From Rhodobacteraceae bacterium EL129 (GTDB taxonomy: Bacteria > Pseudomonadota > Alphaproteobacteria > Rhodobacterales > Rhodobacteraceae), in contig ONZJ01000002.1 of NCBI GenBank assembly GCA_900313005.1, positions 2,062,996 to 2,126,995 of the forward strand: a DNA stretch of 64,000 nucleotides, given 5' to 3'. This document shows, one piece after another, positions 40,427 to 49,224 of this stretch. The number at the start of each line of letters is the position of its first letter. The first letter of the stretch is position 1. The translations under genes and the position numbers were made by a program. The notes below the pieces were generated by a model, which saw nothing but the letters and a program-made list of their open reading frames with translations, was not told where the DNA came from and ran no database searches.

Positions 40427-40636
40427 ATGCACAGCACCGTTCAAACCTGCCACGTTTCCTGCACCCCAAAACCCAAACGGTTGTCGCTGTTGTCCCTTAT
40501 CAGCCTTGCGCGGTCACGTCGCGAATTGTCAGGGCTGAGCGACGCGCAGCTGAAGGATATCGGGATCACCCCGCAAGACGCCCACAGTGAGGCGCACAGA
40601 CCCTTCTGGGACGTTCCATCGCATTGGATCAAATAA
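40427..40636 (+). CDS. DUF1127 small protein
   Basis: The 69-residue protein has the DUF1127 core SLARSRRELSGLSDAQLKDI (residues about 27-46), an Arg-rich helix followed by LSDxQLKDIGI and then a Trp-containing tail (PFWDVPSHW). DUF1127 proteins in alphaproteobacteria bind RNA (CcaF1 in Rhodobacter) and affect stress and carbon responses. The Arg-rich domain agrees with an RNA-binding role. It is divergent from the LysR gene with an apparent LysR box between them, so it is the probable target. GAAGGAA precedes the ATG. Confidence 0.85.
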   Translation: MHSTVQTCHVSCTPKPKRLSLLSLISLARSRRELSGLSDAQLKDIGITPQDAHSEAHRPFWDVPSHWIK

Positions 40637-40753
40637 CCTGCCCGGAAAGCCCCACATACAGCGAGAAATGCTTGAAAAAACTGCACCAAACCCCAATATA
40701 GAGCCCATACACCCTTTATGGGTGGGGACTGGTGCAACTTTTCGGAGGCTTTA

Positions 40754-41533
40754 ATGGCTGAATTTGACACAATCCGGACAACGGGTGCAGTACGCACCGC
40801 CGAGATTGACGCTGGGCTTCGTGCCCATATGAACAAGGTTTACGGCACAATGTCGATGGGGCTGCTTATCACGGCGCTGGCGGCATGGGCCATTTCAGGC
40901 CTGGCTGTGACAACTGACCCATCAAGTGCGGCAGCACAGCTGCCAAACGGAACATTGCTAACCTCATTGGGTTCGGCGATTTACCTGTCACCTCTTAAGT
41001 GGGTGATCATGTTCGCACCGCTGGCCTTTGTCTTCTTGGGCTGGGGCGCTTTGATGCGGCGCGGGTCCGCGGCGACTGTGCAACTCGGGTTCTGGGCGTT
41101 TGCTGCTTTGATGGGGCTGTCGTTCAGCTCGATCTTTCTGATCTTCACGTCCGTCTCGATCACACAGACCTTCCTTGTGACCGCGATCGCCTTTGCTGGT
41201 CTGTCCCTCTGGGGCTACACCACAAAGAAAGACATCTCGGGTTGGGGTAGCTTCCTGATCATGGGCGTGATTGGCCTGATCGTGGTGATGATTGTAAACA
41301 TCTTCCTGCAATCGCCTGTTGTGATGTACGCGGTTTCGGCCATTGGTGTTCTGATCTTCGCTGGTTTGACAGCCTTCTATACGCAAGACATCAAAAACAC
41401 CTATGTTGCTCACGCCGCACATGGCGATCAGGAGTGGCTGGACAAAGCTGCAATGGATGGCGCTCTGAGCCTCTACATCAGCTTCCTGAACATGTTCCAG
41501 TTCTTGCTGATGTTCATGGGACAAGGCGAATAA
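40754..41533 (+). CDS. Bax inhibitor-1/YccA family membrane protein
   Basis: The ATG at 40754 follows GGAGG and gives 259 residues. Seven hydrophobic segments are seen, starting with MGLLITALAAWAISGLAV (about residue 36), and the C-terminal part ends in ALSLYISFLNMFQFLLMFMG, which holds the usual family signature. Members are inner-membrane proteins, proposed pH-dependent calcium leak channels or FtsH-linked quality-control proteins. The gene has its own terminator and a typical promoter-length gap after the DUF1127 gene. Length fits the bacterial YccA/YbhL group. Confidence 0.92.
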   Translation: MAEFDTIRTTGAVRTAEIDAGLRAHMNKVYGTMSMGLLITALAAWAISGLAVTTDPSSAAAQLPNGTLLTSLGSAIYLSPLKWVIMFAPLAFVFLGWGALMRRGSAATVQLGFWAFAALMGLSFSSIFLIFTSVSITQTFLVTAIAFAGLSLWGYTTKKDISGWGSFLIMGVIGLIVVMIVNIFLQSPVVMYAVSAIGVLIFAGLTAFYTQDIKNTYVAHAAHGDQEWLDKAAMDGALSLYISFLNMFQFLLMFMGQGE

Positions 41534-41551
41534 CCAACCCTCTTTAAGTTG

Positions 41552-41588
41552 AAGGGCTGGCCCGCAAGGACCGGCCCTTTTCTTTTGC
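41552..41588 (+). terminator. Intrinsic terminator of the Bax-inhibitor-1 gene
   Basis: The stem AAGGGCTGG (41552-41560) pairs with CCGGCCCTT (41571-41579), with one G-U pair. It is followed by TTCTTTT. It lies 18 bases after the stop. Confidence 0.85.
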
Positions 41589-41692
41589 CACGCGGGTAGC
41601 CCTCAGTGCCACCAGCAGCCCCTTCGGTGACAACACGTGAAATGTCGGCTCTGTGCGGTCTGCCCTGCCCTGTGGCACCTTACCCTGAGCCT

Positions 41693-42622
41693 ATGACACA
41701 ATACCCCCATTCCTCGCATCGCCATGGAGTGATCCTGATCCTCGGTGCGGCACTGGTGATCTCGACCCAGGATGTTGTGATCAAGCTCTTCAGCGCCGAT
41801 ATGACACTGGGCCAGATCTTTGCTTTGCGCGGGATGATGGTTGTGCCCGCACTTGTCCTTTATGCGATGCTACGGGGCATTGCGGTGCAGACACTGAGGC
41901 AGGCGTTTGGCCTGTGGCCCATGCTACGGGCGGCGTGCATCACCACCACGTTTATGGCTTTTTATGCCGCCCTGCCCTTTATCAGCCTGTCCACTGCCGG
42001 AGCCGCCAACTACAGCGCGCCAATCTTTATCACACTGATATCCGCCTATGTCCTTGGCAGGCCTGTCAGCGCCTATGGATGGGGGGCTGTGCTCTTGGGG
42101 TTTGCAGGCGTCTTTGTTCTGTTGCGCCCTGGCAGTGATGCGTTCTCGGCCTGGACCCTGCTGCCGGTGATGGGGGCGTGCTTTTATGCTTTGGCTCACA
42201 TCGTAACCAACGCCAAATGTGGCACAACACCCCTGCTGGCACTGGCCCTGTCGCAAAGCTTTGTGATGATGCTGGCCGGGTTAGGCCTAAGCTTTGCGCT
42301 TGTCCTGACCCACCCCACCGAGATGGCCCGGGCAACGCCCTACATCTTTGGCGCCTGGTCCGACATGACACCGACCCTTTGGCTGGTGCTGGCGGGGCTC
42401 TCGGGCATTTCCATTCTCATCGCGGTGCTCTTGGCCGGCGCCTATCAGGCCGGCCCGCCGGTGATGATCGGCACGCTGGAATACAGCTATCTGATCTTTG
42501 TGGTTTTGTGGGATATCGCCGTGTTCAATCTGATCCCGGATACATTCACCCTGTGTGGCATGGCGATGATCGTGGCAGCTGGTGTGTTGGTGATGCGTAC
42601 GACATCCAGTCCGAGCCAGTAA
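41693..42622 (+). CDS. EamA-family (DMT superfamily) transporter
   Basis: The ATG at 41693 gives 309 residues with ten predicted helices in two EamA halves (first from VILILGAALVISTQDVV, second from WTLLPVMGACFYALAHIV). A longer frame upstream would add a hydrophilic segment and no better ribosome site, so the start is a judgement. Members export amino acids or metabolites across the inner membrane. The substrate is unknown. A second, distinct EamA gene is found 870 bases downstream on the opposite strand (43496-44359); the two are not close duplicates. Confidence 0.85.
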   Translation: MTQYPHSSHRHGVILILGAALVISTQDVVIKLFSADMTLGQIFALRGMMVVPALVLYAMLRGIAVQTLRQAFGLWPMLRAACITTTFMAFYAALPFISLSTAGAANYSAPIFITLISAYVLGRPVSAYGWGAVLLGFAGVFVLLRPGSDAFSAWTLLPVMGACFYALAHIVTNAKCGTTPLLALALSQSFVMMLAGLGLSFALVLTHPTEMARATPYIFGAWSDMTPTLWLVLAGLSGISILIAVLLAGAYQAGPPVMIGTLEYSYLIFVVLWDIAVFNLIPDTFTLCGMAMIVAAGVLVMRTTSSPSQ

Positions 42623-42663
42623 AAAACGCGATTTGCCCCATACAGACCTTTTATGCCTGTGCA

Positions 42664-43137
42664 TTATCGACTTGGAACAGGCGTGATCTTTGTGATTTCA
42701 GGGCTTTGCGAGGTCACGACATCAACCCGGTGGTCCAATGTATTGATCTGATAATGCGACAGAGCGCCGGGATAATCGCGCGTTGCCCACGTCGAGCAGG
42801 CTACGAATTCCAGAAAATATGAAGTTTCAAATCTTTTGATCCAACCGGAGGATGCACCCCCTTCGCAGCTATGACCCAAGTACATTTCTTCTGTCACTGC
42901 ATAGGATACAAAATCTACAAATTCAAAGCGCACAGCCTTGCTGCCGGCCCCAATGAATATCGCATGCACGTCCTGGATACCCGCGGCGGTACTGGTCTGC
43001 GTCGCTATTGCTGGCTCAGCGATATCCACCTCCAGCAAGCGCTGATTGAGGGGACGGATGGCTTGGGTCAACCACATCTTGCCGCCATTTATCTGAGCGA
43101 CCAGAGGGTGGGTTTCACATACGGGAGCGTCTGCCAT
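42664..43137 (-). CDS. Hypothetical protein
   Basis: This frame of 157 residues has a plausible composition, with no signal peptide and no membrane helix; aromatic-rich strands run through the middle (VRFEFVDFVSYAVTEEMYLG, residues about 68-87). The end SPEITKITP looks protein-like. I find no family motif, and no good ribosome site precedes the ATG at 43135-43137; an alternative ATG lies 20 codons further in. It fills an otherwise empty gap between an EamA gene (convergent, 41 bases away) and the rpmG terminator, which supports a real gene. Overlapping frames on the other strand run through that terminator and are rejected. Confidence 0.45.
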   Translation of the reverse strand: MADAPVCETHPLVAQINGGKMWLTQAIRPLNQRLLEVDIAEPAIATQTSTAAGIQDVHAIFIGAGSKAVRFEFVDFVSYAVTEEMYLGHSCEGGASSGWIKRFETSYFLEFVACSTWATRDYPGALSHYQINTLDHRVDVVTSQSPEITKITPVPSR

Positions 43138-43180
43138 CTTAGGCTAAGAGTGTGCCATGAAATGGACATTGCTTCAAAGC

Positions 43181-43205
43181 AAAAAGCCGCGCCCGGAGGC
43201 ACGGC
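43181..43205 (-). terminator. Intrinsic terminator of rpmG
   Basis: On the minus strand GCCGTGCC-TCCG-GGCGCGGC (43186-43205) forms a hairpin with one G-U pair and is followed by TTTTTGC (to 43179). It lies 27 bases beyond the rpmG stop. Confidence 0.85.
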
Positions 43206-43232
43206 CTTGAACCTTCAAAGAAGGGGCTGATC

Positions 43233-43400
43233 TTACTTGATCTTGCCTTCTTTGTACTCGACGTGCTTGCGCACAACGGGATCATATTTCTTGATCACCA
43301 TTTTCTCGGTCATGGTGCGTGCGTTTTTCTTGGTCACGTAGAAATGGCCCGTGCCTGCGGTCGAGTTCAGACGGATCTTGATGGTCGTCGGCTTCGCCAT
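43233..43400 (-). CDS. rpmG: 50S ribosomal protein L33
   Basis: This short 55-residue gene is read directly from the sequence: ATG at 43398-43400, TAA at 43233-43235. The product starts [20 protein letters not shown] and continues with [20 protein letters not shown], ending in KEGKIK. This matches alphaproteobacterial L33 without the Cys pairs of the zinc-binding form. It is a small basic component of the large ribosomal subunit. A GAGGAGAA ribosome site is present upstream. It forms its own transcription unit and ends in a strong terminator. Confidence 0.97.
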   Translation of the reverse strand: MAKPTTIKIRLNSTAGTGHFYVTKKNARTMTEKMVIKKYDPVVRKHVEYKEGKIK

Positions 43401-43495
43401 TGGTGTTCTCCTCGGGTCGGGGCGCGGTGCACCTCGGTGAATCTCTTATGAAGCCCGCCTTTTAACGGGCCAGCGGGTATAGTCAACCGCATTCA

Positions 43496-44359
43496 TCAGC
43501 CGGCGGGTCGGGAAAACACAACAATCGTGCCAATCAGCGTCAGGGCCAAGCCAATTCCGCTGGCAATGGTCCAGTTGTACCCTTCCAGCAGACCTGAAAG
43601 CGCCATGGCGATCACCGGGAACAGCACTGTGGCATAAGAGGCCCGGATGGGGCCTTCGCGCCGGATCAGCGCAAGATAGGCCAGAAAAGCGACGACCGTT
43701 GAAATAAGGGCCAGGAACAGCAAAGCCGCCCAGAAGACCGGATCAGCGGGCAGAACGAAGCGCTCTCCGGTCACCAGTGCAATCGCGCAGGAGATCAACA
43801 CGCCATAGACCATCGCCTGCCCTGCCACATTCGGCATCGCATAGCGTGTACCCACACGCGCCGAGATCAAATTGCCCACCGAGAAGAACCAAGTACCCAG
43901 CACGCAAAGCCCCAGGGCTCCGGCCACGCGGGCCCCACCGGATTGCAACTCAGGTCCAATCAGCAGGATCAACCCCAGAATGCCAATCGCCGCCGCCGCC
44001 ATCACCCGCATATCCAGGGGCACGCCAAGAAACAAGCGTTGGTTCAACGCACCGATAATGGCAGCCGTGGCGAAGATCACCGACATCAACCCTGAGGGGA
44101 TGTGATCTGACGCAATGTAGAAGCTATTGAAGTTCAGGCTGAAAAAGGTCGCCCCAAGGGCCGCGACCCAGATGTGGTCCCGCAGGGGGATGCTGCGAAG
44201 GCGACCGGTGAGGGCCAGAAGACAAAGCAACACAGCGCCTGCCAGAACAAAGCGATAGGCCACCGAGACAATCGCAGGCGCATGGGCGACTTGCAGGGTG
44301 ATGGCATACCATGAACAGCCCCAGCTGAGCACAGCAATCGCCAAGAGGAGGTAGGACAT
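43496..44359 (-). CDS. EamA-family (DMT superfamily) transporter
   Basis: The 287-residue protein has ten predicted helices in two EamA repeats (MSYLLLAIAVLSWGCSWYAI at the start, VAGALGLCVLGTWFFSVGNLI at the start of the second half). AAAGGAAA lies nine bases before the ATG. It is an inner-membrane metabolite exporter with an unknown substrate. It is upstream of, and divergent from, the AraC gene, separated by a 163-base gap. Its sequence is unlike the EamA protein at 41.7-42.6 kb beyond the general fold. Confidence 0.9.
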   Translation of the reverse strand: MSYLLLAIAVLSWGCSWYAITLQVAHAPAIVSVAYRFVLAGAVLLCLLALTGRLRSIPLRDHIWVAALGATFFSLNFNSFYIASDHIPSGLMSVIFATAAIIGALNQRLFLGVPLDMRVMAAAAIGILGLILLIGPELQSGGARVAGALGLCVLGTWFFSVGNLISARVGTRYAMPNVAGQAMVYGVLISCAIALVTGERFVLPADPVFWAALLFLALISTVVAFLAYLALIRREGPIRASYATVLFPVIAMALSGLLEGYNWTIASGIGLALTLIGTIVVFSRPAG

Positions 44360-44522
44360 CTGATTTCCTTTGACGATCTTATGAAGTGCCTGCGTTCTCT
44401 ATCACACGAAGACATGAAGGGCTGCAATGCGGGACGAAGCCGTCATCCATCAAGCCAATGGGAATGACTGTTTTTCTGCCGGAAGGCTTGGAACGTGCTT
44501 TCGTCTAGCTTAGCCTAAACCC

Positions 44523-45521
44523 ATGGGTCAGGTCACGTCTCTCTTTGCCCGAAAGGTCGTTGGCGTCGCAGGTAATGCCGTGGATGCCGACACCGTGCTT
44601 GCATCTGTCGGGCTGGATGTGGACGGCCTTTCGGACCCCAAGCACATGATTGATGACGATGACTATTACGGCATGATCGAGCTAATGGCCGAGCAGATGG
44701 ACATCACGCCGTTGCCGTTGATCGTTGGTGAGGCGATGCGGCCTGATGAATATGGGGCCCTCGGTCTTGCGTGGAAGGCAGCGCCCAATTTGTTTGGTTC
44801 GTTCTCTCGTGTGTCAAGGTATTGGCGCTTGTGGACCAGTGTCACGCAGTACGAGTTGGAAGAGACAGATCGGGGAGTGCTGTATGTGCAGCGACGAGAA
44901 GGTCTGCGGCGGCTCGGAATGCGCATCTCGATTGAGGCCACATCGGCAAGTGGCGTTTCGCTCAGTCGGCAAGTGTCGCCGCGACCGTTTGCACCGATCG
45001 AGGTCACTTTTCAGCATCCTGCGCCCAGGACGATCGCACACCACGAAGCATATTTCGGCTGTCCAGTTCATTTTGGAGCGGATAAGGATGCGATGCTCTT
45101 TTCCCATCAGTCACTGTCTGAACCCAATATCCTTGGGGATGAGGGGATCACGCAATTTCTTGTCTCGCATCTTGATCAGGAACTGGCGCAGATCAATGAC
45201 ACCCCCGCTTTGCACACGCATACAAAGAGCGAAATCGCGCGTGCGCTGAGTGAAGGCCTGCCCAAGATGGCGGATATCGCACGCAGGTTTGGCCTGAGCG
45301 CCCGGTCGTTTCACCGGCGTCTCGCGGAACAAGGGCTCAGTTTTCAGACATTGACCGAAGAAACACGCCGCGAGATCGCCACAGCCATGCTGCAAGAAGA
45401 ACGCTACGCGCTGTCCGAGATTGCGTTCTTGACCGGGTATTCCGAGCAAAGCGCTTTCAATCGCGCGTTCAAACGCTGGATGGGTGTGACCCCTGCGACC
45501 TATCGAAAATCGCTCAGATAA
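44523..45521 (+). CDS. AraC-family transcriptional regulator
   Basis: The 332-residue protein has an N-terminal Arabinose_bd-type domain (about residues 20-200). The C-terminal AraC DNA-binding domain has two helix-turn-helix motifs, PKMADIARRFGLSARSFHRRL (first) and ALSEIAFLTGYSEQSAFNRAFKRWMGVTPATYRK (second, with the family signature). This domain arrangement is that of the OruR/ArgR-like group, often controlling a neighbouring catabolic or stress gene. Here the NmrA-like and DUF1772 genes follow in the same direction after 117 bases and are its likely targets. The start lacks a clear ribosome site. Confidence 0.9.
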   Translation: MGQVTSLFARKVVGVAGNAVDADTVLASVGLDVDGLSDPKHMIDDDDYYGMIELMAEQMDITPLPLIVGEAMRPDEYGALGLAWKAAPNLFGSFSRVSRYWRLWTSVTQYELEETDRGVLYVQRREGLRRLGMRISIEATSASGVSLSRQVSPRPFAPIEVTFQHPAPRTIAHHEAYFGCPVHFGADKDAMLFSHQSLSEPNILGDEGITQFLVSHLDQELAQINDTPALHTHTKSEIARALSEGLPKMADIARRFGLSARSFHRRLAEQGLSFQTLTEETRREIATAMLQEERYALSEIAFLTGYSEQSAFNRAFKRWMGVTPATYRKSLR

Positions 45522-45638
45522 GGCCCCCCGACCTGCGTTATTGGCAGCAGATGTCAAAACCGTGGCAAGCGCGGTCAATACCTGAGCCCGTCGAACTTTC
45601 TAAACCTTGGCCATCAACTTGAACCAAGGAGACAGAAA

Positions 45639-46466
45639 ATGACTGACCAACCCATCCTCGTCATCGGCGCTACCGGCAAGACCGGCTCTCGCGTTGCCAG
45701 CAAACTCGAAGCCAAGGGCGTGACTGTTCGGCGCGGAGCGCGGCGATCCGAAACGCCCTTCGATTGGGAAGACCCGGCAACCTGGGCGCCTGTACTGAGC
45801 GGGGTTTCAAAGGCCTATGTAACCTACTTCCCGGATCTTGCCTTCCCTGGCGCGGTAGAGAAACTGGAGGCCTTCACCAAACTCGCAGCCGAAACCGGAT
45901 TGCAGCACATCGTGCTGCTGTCGGGTCGCGGCGAGCATTTCGCTACCATCGGCGAAGAGGTCATCCGCAACTCGGGCCTGCCTTTCACCATAGTTCGGGC
46001 GGCATGGTTTGCGCAGAATTTCAGCGAGGGCTATCTGCGTGACCCGATCCTCGCAGGTGTGCTGCCGATGCCCGGGGGTGACACGCCCGAGCCGATCATC
46101 GACATCGACGATATCGCCGACGTGGTCGTCGCCGCACTGACCGAAGAGGGGCATATCGGTGAGCGCTACGAGGTCACCGGTCCGCGCCTGATGACATTCG
46201 CGGAGATGGCCAAGGTTCTGTCCGCGGCGCTAGGTCGCCACATTCAGCATATTCCGATCACATTCGAGGACTTCCACGCCAATGTCGCGGCCTCCGGCGA
46301 TGATTTCGTTGCCGATGTCTTCACGCAGATCGCGAGGGAAACGTTGGACGGCCGCAACGCCTCCACGGCAGACGGCGTCGAGCGCGCCTTGGGCCGCAAG
46401 CCGCGCGACTTTGCAGAGTTCGCCCAGACCGCGATGACCACGGGCGCCTGGTCTGTCGCCGCCTGA
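45639..46466 (+). CDS. NAD(P)-binding NmrA-like oxidoreductase/regulatory protein
   Basis: The 275-residue protein begins with the Rossmann motif VIGATGKTGSRVASKL (residues 8-23) typical of atypical short-chain dehydrogenases of the NmrA/QOR2 type. IVLLSGRGEHFA and FTIVRAAWFAQNFSEGYL follow in the usual positions. It lacks the Tyr-x3-Lys catalytic pair of classical SDRs, which fits redox-sensing or quinone-reducing members. AAGGAG lies eight bases before the ATG. It precedes a DUF1772 membrane protein gene, and the pair follows an AraC regulator. Confidence 0.88.
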   Translation: MTDQPILVIGATGKTGSRVASKLEAKGVTVRRGARRSETPFDWEDPATWAPVLSGVSKAYVTYFPDLAFPGAVEKLEAFTKLAAETGLQHIVLLSGRGEHFATIGEEVIRNSGLPFTIVRAAWFAQNFSEGYLRDPILAGVLPMPGGDTPEPIIDIDDIADVVVAALTEEGHIGERYEVTGPRLMTFAEMAKVLSAALGRHIQHIPITFEDFHANVAASGDDFVADVFTQIARETLDGRNASTADGVERALGRKPRDFAEFAQTAMTTGAWSVAA

Positions 46467-46531
46467 TCATCACAACGCGCGGCAGGAGGCACGGCTTTAC
46501 TGCCGCATCACCCTCATTAGGATTTCCAAAA

Positions 46532-47041
46532 ATGTCGACCGCTTTCTTCTTTCTCATGCAATTCGCTATCCTCGCCTATGCCCTCGTGAGCGGCGTGTTT
46601 CTCGCCTTTTCCGACTTCATCATGCGGTCTCTCGCACTGACTGCAGGCCATGGCGGTGTCGAGGCAATGCAGGTGATCAACCGCGAGGTATTTCGCTGGG
46701 TGTTCATGTCCCTGTTTTTGGGCATGGCCGTCGTTTCGCTGATCATTGCGGGCTACGGTGCCTTTGGCCTCTCCGGGCCTGCGGGAACGCTGATCATGAT
46801 GGCTGGGCTGGTCTACCTCATCGGCTGTTTCGGTGTCACCGTCTTTTTCAACGTACCAATGAACGAGGTACTTGCAGGAATGGAGATGTCATCCAGCGCC
46901 GCGCGCGACTATTGGCTCCAGACATATGTCCCTCGGTGGACCTTCTGGAACTCGGTGCGGACGGTCGCCAGTGCCGCATCCGCTGCGCTGCTTCTCTTTG
47001 GGATTCTATGGATGACCCAGAGCCAGTCACAGCCCGTGTGA
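46532..47041 (+). CDS. DUF1772 membrane protein (anthrone oxygenase-like)
   Basis: The 169-residue protein has four hydrophobic segments (first AILAYALVSGVFLAFSDFIM; the last near the C-terminus, AASAALLLFGIL). The family motif is FFNVPMNEVLAGM and the YVPRWTFWNSVRTVAS segment contains the conserved Trp, Asn and Arg. Related proteins include fungal anthrone oxygenases, but bacterial members have no proven reaction. It is co-directional with the NmrA-like gene, 65 bases downstream, and likely in the same operon. Confidence 0.85.
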   Translation: MSTAFFFLMQFAILAYALVSGVFLAFSDFIMRSLALTAGHGGVEAMQVINREVFRWVFMSLFLGMAVVSLIIAGYGAFGLSGPAGTLIMMAGLVYLIGCFGVTVFFNVPMNEVLAGMEMSSSAARDYWLQTYVPRWTFWNSVRTVASAASAALLLFGILWMTQSQSQPV

Positions 47042-47415
47042 TGTGCGTTGGGATCCGGATGGGGAGGCAAGAACCCACAGAGCACATAACCGAAGTCGGC
47101 GTCCCCCTATTCACGGGTTTCGCCGGTACCGACCTTGCATTCTACGCGTCGCTCCTGGCTGGTCCTTGCCCAAAGAGGTGCAGTACCGGATAGCTCTTCC
47201 GTTCATTTCCGTATGAGGGTGATCGTGCTAACTGGCCTCCTGCTGAGATCGTAGAACTGAGCATCTTTTTTTGCATACTCGGTTCCCCAATTTCTCGGAC
47301 TATAGGACTGACCCGTTCAAATCCGGACGTTCGAGCGATCTGCAGCACGTGTCACAATGGGCTCAAAGAAGACATGCGATCTTCAGTTACGCATCCAAAA
47401 TTATAACTGAATAAA
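47042..47415. other. Intergenic region between DUF1772 gene and rnpB
   Basis: I see no supported gene in these 374 bases. Short frames on both strands lack ribosome sites and family motifs. The composition near 47220-47410 is more AT-rich. The right end adjoins the 3' end of RNase P RNA and should contain its terminator or processing site. Confidence 0.4.
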
Positions 47416-47796
47416 GCGCGGAGGGCCTGTAAGCCGGATTCTGTCCCGAAAACCGAAGCCTTCGTGGATGACCATTCATCTTGATGCGCTGTTGCCAGTG
47501 CACCTCTAGCTGCCAACCCGGATCACCGAGCCAAGACAGCCCATCATGTGATCCCTATTTGGCATTGCTCCCGGTGGGGCTTGCCGTGCCGGGGCTGTTG
47601 CCAGTCCCGCGGTGGGCTCTTACCCCACCGTTTCACCCTTACGCCTGATTGCTCTGACGCGGTCTGTTCTCTGTGGCGCTTTCCCTGGGGTTGCCCCCGC
47701 CGGGCGTTACCCGGCACCGTTGTCTTGTGGAGTCCGGACTTTCCTCTGGCAGCATTGCATCGCAATATCCACAAGCGGTCATCCGGCCCTCCGCGC
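47416..47796 (-). ncRNA. rnpB: RNase P RNA (class A)
   Basis: On the minus strand the RNA starts GCGCGGAGGGCCGGATGACC, and its 5' end pairs with the 3' end (GGCCCTCCGCGC). The universally conserved core GAGGAAAGTCCGGAC lies at about 47737-47751. Near the 3' end ACAGAATCCGGCTTACAGGC forms the P4 partner. The internal segment with GGTAAGAGCCCACCG is the conserved CR II/III region. The length of about 381 bases and the order of helices fit alphaproteobacterial class A RNase P, the ribozyme that trims tRNA 5' ends. Frames on both strands here are accidental. Confidence 0.97.
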
Positions 47797-47909
47797 AGGG
47801 GCTGATCTAGGGTGTGAGGCACGCAAATGCAACTCTTTGTGTCCATGCCCTTGACTTGGACCCTCATTCGCGGACTGTCAGAGTATTGGTTTGCAAAAGG
47901 AATTCCGCG

Positions 47910-48533
47910 ATGCGTACCTGCCTTGTGTCTTGCTGTATCTTGCTGGGCCTGTCGGGTGCTGCCGCGGCGGAGTGCCCCGCGCCTTCTGATATGTCCAGAG
48001 GCGTTGAAGTGACCACAGTGAGCCCACGCGGAGAGCAAAACGTCTTTACGTTTCGCAAAGTCGGGTCGGGACAGGTGGACGAGGTGCGAACCAGCCAATG
48101 GATTTCCGTCAGCAACACGGTGCAACGCCGCCTGATACAGGGTCTGGTGCCGTCGGATCAAAAGGTGCTCAAGGCTCCTCAGGACAGCCAGGTACTCAAG
48201 GATGAGACCTATGCCTACCCCGGGCAGAAATTGACGGCCCTTCAGCTCAAGCCGAACTCGCAATTCACCTTGAAGGCAGTGATGACCGCCGAGGACGGAT
48301 TCAGCAAGACAACGCGAACCACCTATTTGCTGGGGCCGGCCAAGAAGCAGCGGTTCCTGGGGTGTGTGCTGGAAATGATGCCCATCGAGGCGATTGAGGA
48401 TTGGGGGGGATCCTTGACGGTCTATAACTATCTTTATTTCACCCGGCTGGGTTTTGGCGTTCAGACCGAGGCCAAATTCCCCGGCAAGACGTACAGTCGA
48501 AAGATCATGGAGATTGGACCGGCTGTGAAGTGA
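47910..48533 (+). CDS. Secreted protein of unknown function
   Basis: The ATG at 47910 has AAAGGA eight bases upstream; a longer frame would run into rnpB. The 207-residue product has a signal peptide (MRTCLVSCCILLGLSGAAAA, likely cleavage before ECPAPSD). A mostly beta mature domain follows, with a late pair of aromatic strands (TVYNYLYFTRLGFG). The mature part keeps two Cys, one near its start and one in FLGCVLEMM, that could form a disulfide. It is probably periplasmic. No family is recognised. It is convergent with the amidase gene, only four bases away. Confidence 0.8.
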   Translation: MRTCLVSCCILLGLSGAAAAECPAPSDMSRGVEVTTVSPRGEQNVFTFRKVGSGQVDEVRTSQWISVSNTVQRRLIQGLVPSDQKVLKAPQDSQVLKDETYAYPGQKLTALQLKPNSQFTLKAVMTAEDGFSKTTRTTYLLGPAKKQRFLGCVLEMMPIEAIEDWGGSLTVYNYLYFTRLGFGVQTEAKFPGKTYSRKIMEIGPAVK

Positions 48534-48537
48534 TCCA

Positions 48538-49224
48538 TCAAGCGACCAGGACGGCCCCACCATCGACAAGCGCGGCCAAACACTCCAAATCGACGGCATT
48601 CACGGGACCTGTCACACCAGGGCGAAATCTGTCACGGAAGGCTTTGAGACGGGCCTCGGGGCCAGCCTCAGGGGGGTAGCCAAAGGCGGCGCACAGCGTA
48701 TCGAAATCGCGTGCACCGGGATCACTGGGAACATCGGGCCAGATCGACAGCCCAAGTCGCGCCAAACGGCGCCAGTCAAACCGCGCGCCGGGGTCAAACT
48801 TTCGCTCGGGCGCCATATCGGAATGGGCGATGACATTCCCAGCGGGGATGGACCAACGCGCCATGAGACCGGGCAAGAGCGCCTCGAGGGCGGCCATCTG
48901 TGGTTCAGCAAAGGGATGGGTGCCTGCGTTGTCCAGCTCGATCCCGATGGAGCGCGAGTTGATGTCGTCCTGCCCGCGCCAGCTGCCCACCCCTGCGTGC
49001 CAGGCGCGGTCCGCTTCGTCGACCATATGCCACACACGACCATCGCCTGCGATCAGGTAATGTGCTGACACTTCGGCCTGCGGGTCACTCAGACGCTCAA
49101 GTGCTGCGTGAGCCCCTTGCATGGCCGTGTAGTGCAATACGATTAGCGTGGGTCGCAGCCCATCGCGTCTGCTGCCGCAATTGGGCGAAGGGTGTTGGAT
49201 CAGCTCAGTCGCTGTGATGCTCAC
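48538..49224 (-). CDS. N-acetylmuramoyl-L-alanine amidase (AmpD/AmiD type), GTG start
   Basis: The start is GTG (49222-49224), overlapping the stop of the upstream lipoprotein gene (GTGA). The 228-residue protein has the Amidase_2 zinc site: VLHYTAM (first His, about residue 31), the AHYLIAGDGRVW strand, and NVIAHSDMAPERKFDPG (second His, Asp). A C-terminal helical segment of about 60 residues follows. It cleaves the bond between muramic acid and L-Ala in peptidoglycan fragments. No signal peptide is seen, so it is cytosolic like AmpD. Its pairing with an exported lipoprotein suggests a cell-wall recycling unit. Confidence 0.9.
   Translation of the reverse strand: MSITATELIQHPSPNCGSRRDGLRPTLIVLHYTAMQGAHAALERLSDPQAEVSAHYLIAGDGRVWHMVDEADRAWHAGVGSWRGQDDINSRSIGIELDNAGTHPFAEPQMAALEALLPGLMARWSIPAGNVIAHSDMAPERKFDPGARFDWRRLARLGLSIWPDVPSDPGARDFDTLCAAFGYPPEAGPEARLKAFRDRFRPGVTGPVNAVDLECLAALVDGGAVLVA

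Noticed and set aside
42871..43230. 119-codon plus-strand frame over the rpmG terminator
   Set aside because: It overlaps a strong terminator and the hypothetical minus-strand gene, with no ribosome site.
47544..48599. 351-codon minus-strand frame over rnpB
   Set aside because: The region is clearly RNase P RNA followed by a plus-strand signal-peptide gene; no ribosome site or family motif.
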